From: Acanthosepion esculentum
Taxonomy: Eukaryota > Mollusca > Cephalopoda > Sepiida > Sepiidae
Direction: 5' to 3'
NCBI GenBank assembly: GCA_964036315.1
Contig: OZ038510.1
Location: forward strand, 87,216,164-87,280,163
DNA: 64,000 nt
The position numbers and the translations under genes were made by a program. Positions 12,798-26,250 of the stretch are shown one piece after another (the first letter of the stretch is position 1; the number at the start of each line of letters is the position of its first letter). The notes beneath the pieces are model-generated. The model did no database searches. It saw nothing but the letters and a program-made list of their open reading frames with translations, and had not been told where the DNA came from.

Positions 12798-15360
12798 GCA
12801 GTCTTATTGTGCACATGCTCGGACGCCGTAAATTGTCAGACGACATACCGCGCACATGGTGAAAGCTGTACTTTTTACTATCTGACCAAATGCAAAATCC
12901 CTGTAAACATAGACAAATCAAATAATTGCACACAATTTGATACCCATTTTGAAAATATTTCTTTGACCGGAAAAAAGTTATAAAGAAGTGAAATATGACT
13001 TATTTCACAATTTAGGGCCGCATGAAAATTTCCGCAAATGAGATAACACAAGTCCCCATATCTTTGAATTTCGCCTCAACTCAAGTCAACGTGTAAAAAA
13101 AACTTTTGTAATTATGGATAAGGCAAGAAGTTTCCGACTATTCGACACCAATATTTAGTGGATTCGATAAAAAGGAAAAATTAGAAATGCAGTCTTATTG
13201 TGCACACTGGAATTCGGACGCTGTAAATTGTCAGACGACATACCGCTCACATTGTGAAAGCTGTACTTTTTACTATCGGACCAAAACAAAACTCCCTGTA
13301 AACATAGACAAATCAAATAATTGCACACAATTTGATACCCATTTTGAAAATATTTCTTTTACAGGATAAATGTTATAAACACGTGAAATATGACTGATTT
13401 CCCAGTTGAGGGCCGCATGAAAATTTCCGCAAATGAGCTAACACAAGTGCACATATCGTTGAATTTCGCCTCGACTCAAGTCAAGGTGTATGAAAAATTT
13501 TGTACTTATGGATAAGGCAAGAAGTTCCCCACAATTGGACACAAATATTTTGTGGATTTGATGAAAAGGAAAAATTAGAAATGCATTCATATTTTGCACA
13601 CTGGAATTCGGACGCTGTAAATTGTCAGACGACATACCGCGTACATGCTGAAAGCTGTACTTTTTACTATCTGGCGAAATGAAAAATTCCTGTAAACATA
13701 GACAAATCAAATAATTGCGCACAATTTGATACCCATTTTGAAAATATTACTTTTACTGGAAAAAGTTATAAACAAGTGAAATATGACAGTTTTCCCAGTT
13801 TAAGGCCGCATGAAAATTTCCGTAAATGAGCTAACACAAGTCCCCATATCGTTGAATTTCGCCTCGACTCTAATCAAGGTGTAGAAAAAACCTATGTAAT
13901 TATGGATAAGCAAGAAATACCCGACAATTGGACACCAATATTTAGTGGATTCGCTGAAAAGGAAAAATTAGAAATGCAGTCTTATTGTGCACACTGGAAT
14001 TCGGACATTGTAAATTGTCAGACGACATACCGTGCACATGGTGAAAGCTGTACTTTTTACTTTCTTACCAAATGAAAAATCCCTGTAAACATAGACACAT
14101 CAAATAATTGGACACAATTTGATACCCATTTTGAAAATATTTCTTTTACTTGATAAAAGTTATAAACAAGTGAAATATGACTGATTTCCCAGTTTAGGGC
14201 CGCATGAAGATTTCCGCAAATGAGCTAACACAAGTCCCCATATCGTTGAATTTCGCCTCGACTCTAGTCAAGGTGTATGAAAAATTGTGTAAATATGGAT
14301 AAGGCCAGAAATTCCCGACAATTGGACACCAATATTTTGTGGATTCGATAAAAAGTTAAAATTAGTAATGCAGTTTTATTTAGCACACAGGAATTCGGAC
14401 GCTGCAAATTGTCAGACTACTTACCGCGCACATGGTGAAAGCTGTACTTTTTACTATCTGACCAAAAGAAAAATCCATGTAAACATAGACAAATCAAATA
14501 ATTGCACCCAATTTGATACCCATCTTGAAATCATTTCTTTTACTGGAAAAAAGTTACAAACAAGTGAAATATGACTGATTTCCCAGTTTACGGCCGCATG
14601 AAAATATCCGTAAGTGACATAACACAAGTCCCCATATCGTTGAATTTCGGCTCGACTCTATTCAAGGTGTAGAAAAAACATTTGTGATTATGGATAATGC
14701 AAGAAAAACCCGACAATTGGAAACATATATTTAGTGGATTCGGTAAAAAGGAAAAATTAGAAATGCATTCTTATTGTGCACACTGGAATTCCGACGCTGT
14801 AAATTGTCAGACGACATACCGCGCACTTGGTGAAAGCTGTACTTTTTACTATCTGACCAAATGAAAAATCCTTGTAAACATAGACAAATCAAATAATTGC
14901 ACACAATTTTATACTCATGTTGAAAACATATCTTTCACTGGAAAAAATTTATAAACAAGTGAAATATGACTGATTTCCCAATTTAGGGCCGCATGAAAAT
15001 TTCTGCAAATGAGCTAACATAAGTCCCCATATCGTTGAATTTCGCATCGACTCTAGTCAAGGAGTAGGAAAAACTTTAGCAATTATGGATAAGGCAAGAA
15101 ATTCTCGAAATTGGACACCAAAATTTTGTGGATTCGATAAAAAGGAAAAATTAGAAATGCAGTCTTATTGTGCACACTGGAATACGGACGCTGTAAATTG
15201 TCAGACGACATGCTGCGCACATGGTGAAAGCTGTATATTTTACTATCTGACCAATTAAAAAATCCCTGTAAACAGAGAAAAATCAAATAATTGCACACAA
15301 TTTCATACCCATTTTGAAAATATTTCTTTTCCTACAAAAAAGTTATAAACAACTGAATTA
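12798..15360 (-). repeat. Satellite B array, reverse orientation (copy 1)
   Basis: About 6.5 reverse-oriented units of satellite B. It starts at the conserved C/B junction (gattgcagtcttattgtg, then cacatgctcggacg) and stops abruptly within a unit where D begins. Its closest partner is the reverse complement of about 43892-45664. For example, the last unit at 15083-15298 pairs with 43956-44168. The left copy holds two additional units. The first unit carries aaatgcaaaatccctg, which matches the forward B unit at about 45560 and not the reverse B unit at 54085. Confidence 0.95.
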
Positions 15361-15375
15361 TGACTGTCTGGGACT
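15350..15375. other. B/D rearrangement breakpoint
   Basis: Reverse-strand B sequence ends in aacaactgaattatgactg and continues directly as D minisatellite (tctgggactgtctcctgg). The intact B sequence at about 43890 runs on through cagtcataattcagttg, so D replaces the rest of the unit here. The bases tgactg at 15361-15366 are shared by both families, a short overlap that could have mediated the join. This is the only B/D junction in the window. Confidence 0.85.
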
Positions 15376-18300
15376 GTCTCCTGGCTGGGGGGTCGTCTGC
15401 GTGGGACATTCTTGGACTGTGGGTCGTCAGCGTGGGACATTCTGGGAGTGTCTCCTGGGTGGGGTGTCTTCTGCGTGGGACATTGTCGGATTGGGGGTCG
15501 TCTGCGTGGGACTTTCTGGGACTGGGGGTCGTCTTCGTGGGACTTTCTGTGACTGTCTCCTGGGTGGGGGGTCGTCTGTTTGGGATATTCTGGGGCTGTC
15601 TTCAGGGTGGGGGTCGTCTTCGTGGGACATTCTGGGACTGGGGGGTCGTCTGCGTGGGACTTTCTGGGACTAGGGGTCGTCTGCGTGGGACTTTCTTGGA
15701 TTGGGGTCGTCTGCGTGGGGCATTCTGGCACTGTCTCCTACGTGGGGGGTCTTCTGCTTGGGACTTTCTGGGACTGGGTGTCGTCTGCGTGGGACTTTCT
15801 GGGACTGTCTCCTGGGTGGGGATCGTCTGCGTGGGACTTTCTGGGACTTGGGGTCGTCTGCGTGGGACTTTCTGGGACTGTCTCCTGGGTGGGGGGACGT
15901 CTGCGTGGGACTTTCTGGGTCTGTCTCCTGGATGGGGGGTCGTCTGCCTGGGACTTTGTGGGACTGGGGGTCGTCTGCGTGGGACATTCTGGGACTGGGG
16001 GGTCGTCTGCGTGGGACTTTCTGGGACTGGAGGTCGTCTGCGTGGGACGTTCTGGGACTGCCACCTGGGTGGGGGGTCGTCTGCGTGGGACATTCTTGGA
16101 CTGTGGGTCAACTGCGTGGGACATTCTTGGAGTGTCTCCTGGGTGGGGGGTCGTCTGCGTGGGACATTGTCATACTGGGGGTCGTCTGCGTGGGACTTTC
16201 TGGGACTGGGGGTCGTCTGCGTGGGACTTTCTGGGACTGTCTCCTGGGTGGGGGTCGTCTGCGTGGGACTTTCTGGGACTGGGGGTCGTCTGCGTGGGAC
16301 TTTCTTAGACTGTCTCCTGGGTGGGGGGTCGTCTGCGTGGGACTTTCTGGGACTGTCTCCTGGGTGGGGGTCGTACTTGTGGGACTTTCTGGGATTAGGG
16401 GTCGTCTGCGTGGGACTTTCTGGGTCTGTCTCCTGGTTGGGGGGTCGTCTGCGTGGGACTCTGTGTGACTGGGGGTCGTCTGCCTGGGACTTTCTGGGAC
16501 TGGGGGTCGTCTGCGTGGGACTTTCTGGGACTTGGGTTCGTCTGCTTGGGACATTCTGGCACTGTCTCCTGTGTGGGTGGTCGTCTGCTTGGGACTTTCT
16601 GGGACTGGGTGTCGTCTACGTGGGACTTTCTGGGACTGTCTCCTGGGTGGGGGATCGTCTGCGTGGGACTTTCTGTGACTGGGGGGTCGTCTGCGTGGGA
16701 CTTTCTGGGACTGTCTCCTGGCTGAGGGGTCGTCTGTGTGGGACTTTCTGGGACTGGAGGTCGTCTGCGTGGGACGTTCTGGGACTGCCACCTGGGTGGG
16801 GGGTCGTCTGCGTGGGATATTCTTGTACTGTGGGTCGTCTGCGTGGGACATTCTGGGAGTGCCTCCTGGGTGGGGGGTCGTCTGCGTGGGACATTGTCGG
16901 ACTGGGGGTCGTCTGCGTGGGACTTTCTGTGACTGTCTCCTGGGTGGGGGGTCGTCTGTTTGTGATATTCTGGGACTCTCTCCAGGGTGGGGGTCGTCTG
17001 CGTGGGACTTTCTGGGACTGGGGGTCGTCTGCGTGGGACTTTCTGGGACTTGGGGTCGTCTGCGTGGGACATTCTGGCACTGTATCCTGGGTGGCGGGTC
17101 GTCTGCTTGGGACATTCTGGGACTGGGTGTCGTCTGCGTGGGAGTTTCTGGGACTGGGGTCGTCTGCGTGGGACATTCTTGGACTGGGGGTCGTCTGTGT
17201 GGGACTTTCCGGGACTGGAGGTCGTCTGCGTAGGACTTTCTGGTACTGGGGGTCGTCTGCGTGGGACTTTCTTGGACTGGGGGTCGTCTGCGTGGGACTT
17301 TCTGGGACTGGAGGTCGTCTGCGTGGGACTTTCTGGTACTGGGGGTCGTCTGCGTGGGACTTCCTGGGACTGTCTCCTGGGAGGGGGGGTCTTCTGTGTG
17401 GGATATTCTGGGACTGTCTCCTGGGTGGGGGGTCGTCCGCATGGGACTTTCTGGGACCGGGGGTCGTTTGCGTGGGACTTTCTGGGACTGTCTCCTGGGT
17501 GGGGGTCGTCTGCGTTGGACTTTCTAGGACTGTCTCCTGGGTGGGGGCCGTCTGCGTGGTACTTTCTGGGACTGTCTCCTGGGTGGGGGATCGTCTGCGT
17601 GGGACTTTCTGGGACTGGGGGTCGTCTGCGTGGGACTTTCTTGGACTGGGGGTCGTCTGCGTGGGACTTTCTAAGACTGGAGGTCATTCTGCGTGGGACT
17701 TTCTGGGACTGGGGGTCGTCTGCCTGGGACTTCCTGGGATTGTCTCCTGGGAGGGGGGGTCGACTGTGTGGGACTTTCTGGGACTGTCTCCTGGGTGGGG
17801 GGTCGTCTGCGTGGGACTTTCTGGGACCGGGGGTCGTCTGCGTGGGACTTTCTGGGACTGTCTCCTGGGTGGGGGTCGTCTGCTTGGGACTTTCTGGGAC
17901 TGGGGTTCGTCTGCGTGGGACTTTCTGGGACTGTCTCCTGGTTGGGGGTCGACTGCGTGGGACTATCTGGGACTGTCTCCTAGGTGGGGGTCGTCCTTGT
18001 GGGACTTTCTGGGACTGGGGTTCGTCTGCGTGGGACTTTCTGGAACTGTCTCATGGGTGGGGGTCGTCGGCGTGGGACATTCTGGGTCTGTCTCCTGGGT
18101 GGGGGGTCGTCTGCGTGGGACTCTGTGGGACTGGGGGTCGTCTTCGTGGGACTTTCTGGGACTGGGGTTCGTCTGCGTGGGACTTTCTGGGACAGTCTCC
18201 TGGCTGGGGGGTCGTCTGCGTGAGACATTCTGGGACTGGAGGTCGTCTGCGTGGGACTTTCTGTGTCTGCCACCTTGGTGGGGGGTCATCTGCGTGGGAC

Positions 18301-20789
18301 ATACTTGGACTGTGTGTCGTCTGCCTGGGACATTCTGGGAGTGTCTCCTTGGTGGGGGGTCGTCTGCGTGGGACTTTGTCGGACTGGGGGTCGTCTGCGT
18401 GGGACTTTCTGGGACTGGGGGTCGTCTGCGTGGGACTTTCTTTGACTGTCTCCTGGGTGGGGGGTCGTCTGTTTGGGACATTCTGGGACTGTCTCCACGG
18501 TGGGGGGTTCGTCTTCGTGGGACTTTCTGTGACAGGGGGTCGTCTGCGTGGGACTTTCTGGGACTGTGGGTCGTCTGCGTGGGTCTTTTTGGGACTGTCT
18601 CCTGTGTAAGGGGTCGTCTGCGTGGGACTTTCTGGGACTGGGGTTCGTCTTCGTGGGACTTGTTGGGACTGTCTCCTGGGTGGGGGGTCGTCTGTTTGGG
18701 AATTTCTAGGACTGTCTACTGTGTGGGGGGTTGTCTGCGTGGGACATTCTGGGACTGGGGATCGTCTGCGTGGGACTTTCTTGGACTGGGGGTCGTCTGC
18801 GTGGGAGTTTCTGGGACTGGAGGTCGTCTGCGTGGGACTTTCTGGGACTGGGGGTCGTCTGCGTGGGTACTTTCTGGGACTGGGGGTTCACTGCGTGGGA
18901 CTTTCTGGGACTGTCTCCTGGGAGGGGGTCGTCTGTTTGTGACTTTCTGGGACTATCTCCTGGGTGGCGGGTCGTCTGCGTGGGACTTTCTCTGACTGGG
19001 GGTCGTCTGCGTGGGACTTTCTGGGACTGTCTCCTGTGTGGGGGGTCGTATGCGTGGGACTTTCTGGAACTGTCTTCTGGGTGGGGGCCGTCTGCGTGGG
19101 AATTTCTGGGACTGGGGGTCGTCTGCGTGGGACTTTCTGGGACTGGGGGTCGTCTGTGTTGGACTTTCTGGGACTGTCTCCTGGGTGGGGGGTCGTCTGC
19201 GTGGGACATTCTGGGTCTGTCTACTGGGTGGGGGGTCGTCTGCGTGGGACTTTGTGGGACTGGGGTTCGTCTGCGTGGGACTTTCTGGGACTCTCTCCTG
19301 GCTGGGGGGGCGTCTGCGTGGGACTTTCTGGGACTGTCTCCTGCGTATGGGATTGTCTGCGTGGCATTTCTAGGATTGGGGGTCGTCTACGTGGGACTTT
19401 CTGGGACTGGGGGCTCGTCTGCGTAGGACTTTCTGGGACTGGGGCTCGTCTGCGTGGGACTTTCTTGGACTGGGGTTCGTCTGCGTGCGACTTTCTGGGA
19501 CTGGGGGTCGTCTGCGTGGGACTTTCTGTGACTGTCTCCTAGGTGGGGGGTCGTCTGTTTGGGACATACTGGGACTGTCTCCAGGGCGGGGTCGTCTTCG
19601 TGGGACTTTCTGGGACTGGGGGTCGTCTGCGTGGTACTTTCTGGGACTGTCTCCTGGGTGGGGGTCGTCCTTGTGGGACTTTCTGGGACTGGGGGTTGTC
19701 TGCGTGGGACTTTCTGGGACTGGGGGTCGTCTGCGTGGGACTTTCCGGGACTGGAGGTCGTCTGCGTAGGACTTTCTGGTACTGGGGGTCGTCTGCGTGG
19801 GACTTTCTTGGACTGGGGGTCGTCTGCGTGGGACTTTCTGGGACTGGAGGTCGTCTGCGTGGGACTTTCTGGTACTGGGGGTTGTCTGCTTGGGACTTCC
19901 TGGGACTGTCTCCTGGGAGGGGGGGTCGACTGTGTGGGATATTCTGGGACTGTCTCCTGGGTGGGGGGTCGTCCGCATTGGACTTTCTGGGACCGGGGGT
20001 CGTTTGCGTGGGACTTTCTGGGACTGTCTCCTGGGTGGGGGTCGTCTGCGTTGGACTTTCTGGGACTGTCTCCTGGGTGGGGGCCGTCTGCGTGGTACTT
20101 TCTGGGACTGTCTCCTGGGTGGGGGATCGTCTGCGTGGGACTTTCTGGGACTGGGGGTCGTCTGCGTGGGACTTTCTTGGACTGGGGGTCGTCTGCGTGG
20201 GACTTTCTAAGACTGGAGGTCTTCTGCGTGGGACTTTCTGGGACTGGGGGTCGTCTGCCTGGGACTTCCTGGGATTGTCTCCTGGGAGGGGGGGTCGACT
20301 GTGTGGGACTTTCTGGGACTGTCTCCTGGGTGGGGGGTCGTCTGCGTGGGACTTTCTGGCACCGGGGGTCGTCTGCGTGGGACTTTCTGGGACTGTCTCC
20401 TGGGTGGGGGTCGTCTGCTTGGGACTTTCTGGGACTGGGGGTCGTCTGCGTGGGACTTTCTGGGACTGTCTCCTGGTTGGGGGTCGACTGCGTGGGACTA
20501 TCTGGGACTGTCTCCTAGGTGGGGGTCGTCCTTGTGGGACTTTCTGGGACTGGGGGTCGTCTGCGTGGGACTTTCTGGAACTGTCTCATGGGTGGGGGGT
20601 CGTCGGCGTGGGACATTCTGGGTCTGTCTCCTGGGTGGGGGGTCGTCTGCGCGGGACTCTGTGGGACTGGGGGTCGTCTTCGTGGGACTTTCTGGGACTG
20701 GGGTTCGTCTGCGTGGGACTTTCTGGGACAGTCTCCTGGCTGGGGGGTCGTCTGCGTGAGACATTCTGGGACTGGAGGTCGTCTGCGTG
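15361..20789 (+). repeat. D higher-order repeat, copy 1 (5429 bp)
   Basis: The order of unit variants here is repeated in the next 5.46 kb with very few changes. For example, the stretch at 15580-16308 is matched at 21009-21737 with identical conceptual translation over 242 codons. The offset is 5429 bp up to about 16.5 kb and 5460-5461 bp after it. A rare variant, cgtgagac, lies at 18219 and again 5461 bp later. Confidence 0.9.
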
Positions 20790-23700
20790 GGACTTTCTGT
20801 GTCTGCCACCTTGGTGGGGGGTCATCTGCGTGGGACATACTTGGACTGTGTGTCGTCTGCGTGGGACATTCTGGGAGTGTCTCCTTGGTGGGGTGTCTTC
20901 TGCGTGGGACATTGTCGGATTGGGGGTCGTCTGCGTGGGACTTTCTGGGACTGGGGGTCGTCTTCGTGGGACTTTCTGTGACTGTCTCCTGGGTGGGGGG
21001 TCGTCTGTTTGGGATATTCTGGGGCTGTCTTCAGGGTGGGGGTCGTCTTCGTGGGACATTCTGGGACTGGGGGGTCGTCTGCGTGGGACTTTCTGGGACT
21101 AGGGGTCGTCTGCGTGGGACTTTCTTGGATTGGGGTCGTCTGCGTGGGGCATTCTGGCACTGTCTCCTACGTGGGGGGTCTTCTGCTTGGGACTTTCTGG
21201 GACTGGGTGTCGTCTGCGTGGGACTTTCTGGGACTGTCTCCTGGGTGGGGATCGTCTGCGTGGGACTTTCTGGGACTTGGGGTCGTCTGCGTGGGACTTT
21301 CTGGGACTGTCTCCTGGGTGGGGGGACGTCTGCGTGGGACTTTCTGGGTCTGTCTCCTGGATGGGGGGTCGTCTGCCTGGGACTTTGTGGGACTGGGGGT
21401 CGTCTGCGTGGGACATTCTGGGACTGGGGGGTCGTCTGCGTGGGACTTTCTGGGACTGGAGGTCGTCTGCGTGGGACGTTCTGGGACTGCCACCTGGGTG
21501 GGGGGTCGTCTGCGTGGGACATTCTTGGACTGTGGGTCAACTGCGTGGGACATTCTTGGAGTGTCTCCTGGGTGGGGGGTCGTCTGCGTGGGACATTGTC
21601 ATACTGGGGGTCGTCTGCGTGGGACTTTCTGGGACTGGGGGTCGTCTGCGTGGGACTTTCTGGGACTGTCTCCTGGGTGGGGGTCGTCTGCGTGGGACTT
21701 TCTGGGACTGGGGGTCGTCTGCGTGGGACTTTCTTAGACTGTCTCCTGGGTGGGGGGTCGTCTGCGTGGGACTTTCTGGGACTGTCTCCTGGGTGGGGGT
21801 CGTACTTGTGGGACTTTCTGGGATGAGGGGTCGTCTGCGTGGGACTTTCTGGGTCTGTCTCCTGGTTGAGGGGTCGTCTGCGTGGGACTCTGTGTGACTG
21901 GGGGTCGTCTGCCTGGGACTTTCTGGGACTGGGGGGTCGTCTGCCTGGGACCTTCTGGTACTGGGGGTCGTCTGCGTGGGACTTTCTGGGACTTGGGTTC
22001 GTCTGCTTGGGACATTCTGGCACTGTCTCCTGTGTGGGTGGTCGTCTGCTTGGGACTTTCTGGGACTGGGTGTCGTCTACGTGGGACTTTCTGGGACTGT
22101 CTCCTGGGTGGGGGATCGTCTGCGTGGGACTTTCTGTGATGGGGGGTCGTCTGCGTGGGACTTTCTGGGACTGTCTCCTGGCTGAGGGGTCGTCTGTGTG
22201 GGACTTTCTGGGACTGGAGGTCGTCTGCGTGGGACGTTCTGGGACTGCCACCTGGGTGGGGGGTCGTCTGCGTGGGATATTCTTGTACTGTGGGTCGTCT
22301 GCGTGGGACATTCTGGGAGTGCCTCCTGGGTGGGGGGTCGTCTGCGTGGGACATTGTCGGACTGGGGGTCGTCTGCGTGGGACTTTCTGTGACTGTCTCC
22401 TGGGTGGGGGGTCGTCTGTTTGTGATATTCTGGGACTCTCTCCAGGGTGGGGGTCGTCTGCGTGGGACTTTCTGGGACTGGGGGTCGTCTGCGTGGGACT
22501 TTCTGGGACTTGGGGTCGTCTGCGTGGGACATTCTGGCACTGTATCCTGGGTGGCGGGTCGTCTGCTTGGGACATTCTGGGACTGGGTGTCGTCTGCGTG
22601 GGAGTTTCTGGGACTGGGGTCGTCTGCGTGGGACTTTCTTGGACTGGGGGTCGTCTGTGTGGGACTTTCCGGGACTGGAGGTCGTCTGCGTAGGACTTTC
22701 TGGTACTGGGGGTCGTCTGCGTGGGACTTTCTTGGACTGGGGGTCGTCTGCGTGGGACTTTCTGGTACTGGAGGTCGTCTGCGTGGGACTTTCTGGTACT
22801 GGGGGTCGTCTGCGTGGGACTTCCTGGGACTGTCTCCTGGGAGGGGGGGTCTTCTGTGTGGGATATTCTGGGACTGTCTCCTGGGTGGGGGGTCGTCCGC
22901 ATGGGACTTTCTGGGACCGGGGGTCGTTTGCGTGGGACTTTCTGGGACTGTCTCCTGGGTGGGGGTCGTCTGCGTTGGACTTTCTAGGACTGTCTCCTGG
23001 GTGGGGGCCGTCTGCGTGGTACTTTCTGGGACTGTCTCCTGGGTGGGGGATCGTCTGCGTGGGACTTTCTGGGACTGGGGGTCGTCTGCGTGGGACTTTC
23101 TTGGACTGGGGGTCGTCTGCGTGGGACTTTCTAAGACTGGAGGTCATTCTGCGTGGGACTTTCTGGGACTGGGGGTCGTCTGCCTGGGACTTCCTGGGAT
23201 TGTCTCCTGGGAGGGGGGGTCGACTGTGTGGGACTTTCTGGGACTGTCTCCTGGGTGGGGGGTCGTCTGCGTGGGACTTTCTGGGACCGGGGGTCGTCTG
23301 CGTGGGACTTTCTGGGACTGTCTCCTGGGTGGGGGTCGTCTGCTTGGGACTTTCTGGGACTGGGGGTCGTCTGCGTGGGACTTTCTGGGACTGTCTCCTG
23401 GTTGGGGGTCGACTGCGTGGGACTATCTGGGACTGTCTCCTAGGTGGGGGTCGTCCTTGTGGGACTTTCTGGGACTGGGGTTCGTCTGCGTGGGACTTTC
23501 TGGAACTGTCTCATGGGTGGGGGGTCGTCGGCGTGGGACATTCTGGGTCTGTCTCCTGGGTGGGGGGTCGTCTGCGTGGGACTCTGTGGGACTGGGGGTC
23601 GTCTTCGTGGGACTTTCTGGGACTGGGGTTCGTCTGCGTGGGACTTTCTGGGACAGTCTCCTGGCTGGGGGGTCGTCTGCGTGAGACATTCTGGGACTGG

Positions 23701-26250
23701 AGGTCGTCTGCGTGGGACTTTCTGTGTCTGCCACCTTGGTGGGGGGTCATCTGCGTGGGACATACTTGGACTGTGTGTCGTCTGCGTGGGACATTCTGGG
23801 AGTGTCTCCTTGGTGGGGGGTCGTCTGCGTGGGACTTTGTCGGACTGGGGGTCGTCTGCGTGGGACTTTCTGGGACTGGGGGTCGTCTGCGTGGGACTTT
23901 CTTTGACTGTCTCCTGGGTGGGGGGTCGTCTGTTTGGGACATTCTGGGACTGTCTCCACGGTGGGGGGTTCGTCTTCGTGGGACTTTCTGTGACAGGGGG
24001 TCGTCTGCGTGGGACTTTCTGGGACTGTGGGTCGTCTGCGTGGGTCTTTTTGGGACTGTCTCCTGTGTAAGGGGTCGTCTGCGTGGGACTTTCTGGGACT
24101 GGGGTTCTTCTTCGTGGGACTTGTTGGGACTGTCTCCTGGGTGGGGGGTCGTCTGTTTGGGAATTTCTAGGACTGTCTACTGTGTGGGGGGTTGTCTGCG
24201 TGGGACATTCTGGGACTTGGGATCGTCTGCGTGGGACTTTCTTGGACTGGGGGTCGTCTGCGTGGGAGTTTCTGGGACTGGAGGTCGTCTGCGTGGGACT
24301 TTCTGGGACTGGGGGTCGTCTGCGTGGGTACTTTCTGGGACTGGGGGTTCACTGCGTGGGACTTTCTGGGACTGTCTCCTGGGAGGGGGTCGTCTGTTTG
24401 TGACTTTCTGGGACTATCTCCTGGGTGGCGGGTCGTCTGCGTGGGACTTTCTCTGACTGGGGGTCGTCTGCGTGGGACTTTCTGGGACTGTCTCCTGTGT
24501 GGGGGGTCGTATGCGTGGGACTTTCTGGAACTGTCTTCTGGGTGGGGGCCGTCTGCGTGGGAATTTCTGGGACTGGGGGTCGTCTGCGTGGGACTTTCTG
24601 GGACTGGGGGTCGTCTGTGTTGGACTTTCTGGGACTGTCTCCTGGGTGGGGGGTCGTCTGCGTGGGACATTCTGGGTCTGTCTACTGGGTGGGGGGTCGT
24701 CTGCGTGGGACTTTGTGGGACTGGGGTTCGTCTGCGTGGGACTTTCTGGGACTCTCTCCTGGCTGGGGGGGCGTCTGCGTGGGACTTTCTGGGACTGTCT
24801 CCTGCGTATGGGATTGTCTGCGTGGCATTTCTAGGATTGGGGGTCGTCTACGTGGGACTTTCTGGGACTGGGGGCTCGTCTGCGTAGGACTTTCTGGGAC
24901 TGGGGCTCGTCTGCGTGGGACTTTCTTGGACTGGGGTTCGTCTGCGTGCGACTTTCTGGGACTGGGGGTCGTCTGCGTGGGACTTTCTGTGACTGTCTCC
25001 TAGGTGGGGGGTCGTCTGTTTGGGACATACTGGGACTGTCTCCAGGGCGGGGTCGTCTTCGTGGGACTTTCTGGGACTGGGGGTCGTCTGCGTGGTACTT
25101 TCTGGGACTGTCTCCTGGGTGGGGGTCGTCCTTGTGGGACTTTCTGGGACTGGGGGTTGTCTGCGTGGGACTTTCTGGGACTGGGGGTCGTCTGCGTGGG
25201 ACTTTCCGGGTCTGGAGGTCGTCTGCGTAGGACTTTCTGGTACTGGGGGTCGTCTGCGTGGGACTTTCTTGGACTGGGGGTCGTCTGCGTGGGACTTTCT
25301 GGGACTGGAGGTCGTCTGCGTGGGACTTTCTGGTACTGGGGGTTGTCTGCTTGGGACTTCCTGGGACTGTCTCCTGGGAGGGGGGGTCGACTGTGTGGGA
25401 TATTCTGGGACTGTCTCCTGGGTGGGGGGTCGTCCGCATTGGACTTTCTGGGACCGGGGGTCGTTTGCGTGGGACTTTCTGGGACTGTCTCCTGGGTGGG
25501 GGTCGTCTGCGTTGGACTTTCTGGGACTGTCTCCTGGGTGGGGGCCGTCTGCGTGGTACTTTCTGGGACTGTCTCCTGGGTGGGGGATCGTCTGCGTGGG
25601 ACTTTCTGGGACTGGGGGTCGTCTGCGTGGGACTTTCTTGGACTGGGGGTCGTCTGCACGGGACTTTCTAAGACTGGAGGTCTTCTGCGTGGGACTTTCT
25701 GGGACTGGGGGTCGTCTGCCTGGGACTTCCTGGGATTGTCTCCTGGGAGGGGGGGTCGACTGTGTGGGACTTTCTGGGACTGTCTCCTGGGTGGGGGGTC
25801 GTCTGCGTGGGACTTTCTGGGACCGGGGGTCGTCTGCGTGGGACTTTCTGGGACTGTCTCCTGGGTGGGGGTCGTCTGCTTGGGACTTTCTGGGACTGGG
25901 GCTCGTCTGCGTGGGACTTTCTGGGACTGTCTCCTGGTTGGGGGTCGACTGCGTGGGACTATCTGGGACTGTCTCCTAGGTGGGGGTCGTCCTTGTGGGA
26001 CTTTCTGGGACTGGGGGTCGTCTGCGTGGGACTTTCTGGAACTGTCTCATGGGTGGGGGGTCGTCGGCGTGGGACATTCTGGGTCTGTCTCCTGGGTGGG
26101 GGGTCGTCTGCGTGGGACTCTGTGGGACTGGGGGTCGTCTTCGTGGGACTTTCTGGGACTGGGGTTCGTCTGCGTGGGACTTTCTGGGACAGTCTCCTGG
26201 CTGGGGGGTCGTCTGCGTGAGACATTCTGGGACTGGAGGTCGTCTGCGTG
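20790..26250 (+). repeat. D higher-order repeat, copy 2 (5461 bp)
   Basis: Second copy of the D higher-order repeat. It is longer than copy 1 by one 31-bp unit at about 21937-21968, recognisable by gcctgggaccttctggtac. Within it, cgtgagac variants at 20755, 23680 and 26216 divide the period into sub-blocks of 2925 and 2536 bp that themselves share sequence, so the period was probably built from an earlier repeat of about 2.5-2.9 kb. Confidence 0.88.

Noticed and set aside
8341..15360. Terminal inverted repeats of a large transposon (C'-B' against B-C)
   Set aside because: The inverted blocks are tandem satellite, not unique sequence flanking a transposase gene. No target-site duplication or coding sequence is present.
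15360..18995. Open reading frame of 1211 codons in the D array, and many others of 200-680 codons on both strands
   Set aside because: The 31-bp and 42/43-bp units lack stop codons in nearly all phases, so all frames are open at once. The unit length is not a multiple of three, so the peptide rotates through phases with each unit, and single-unit indels between copies would shift frame. The first ATG lies in the B/D join. No promoter, splice or codon-usage signal supports a gene.
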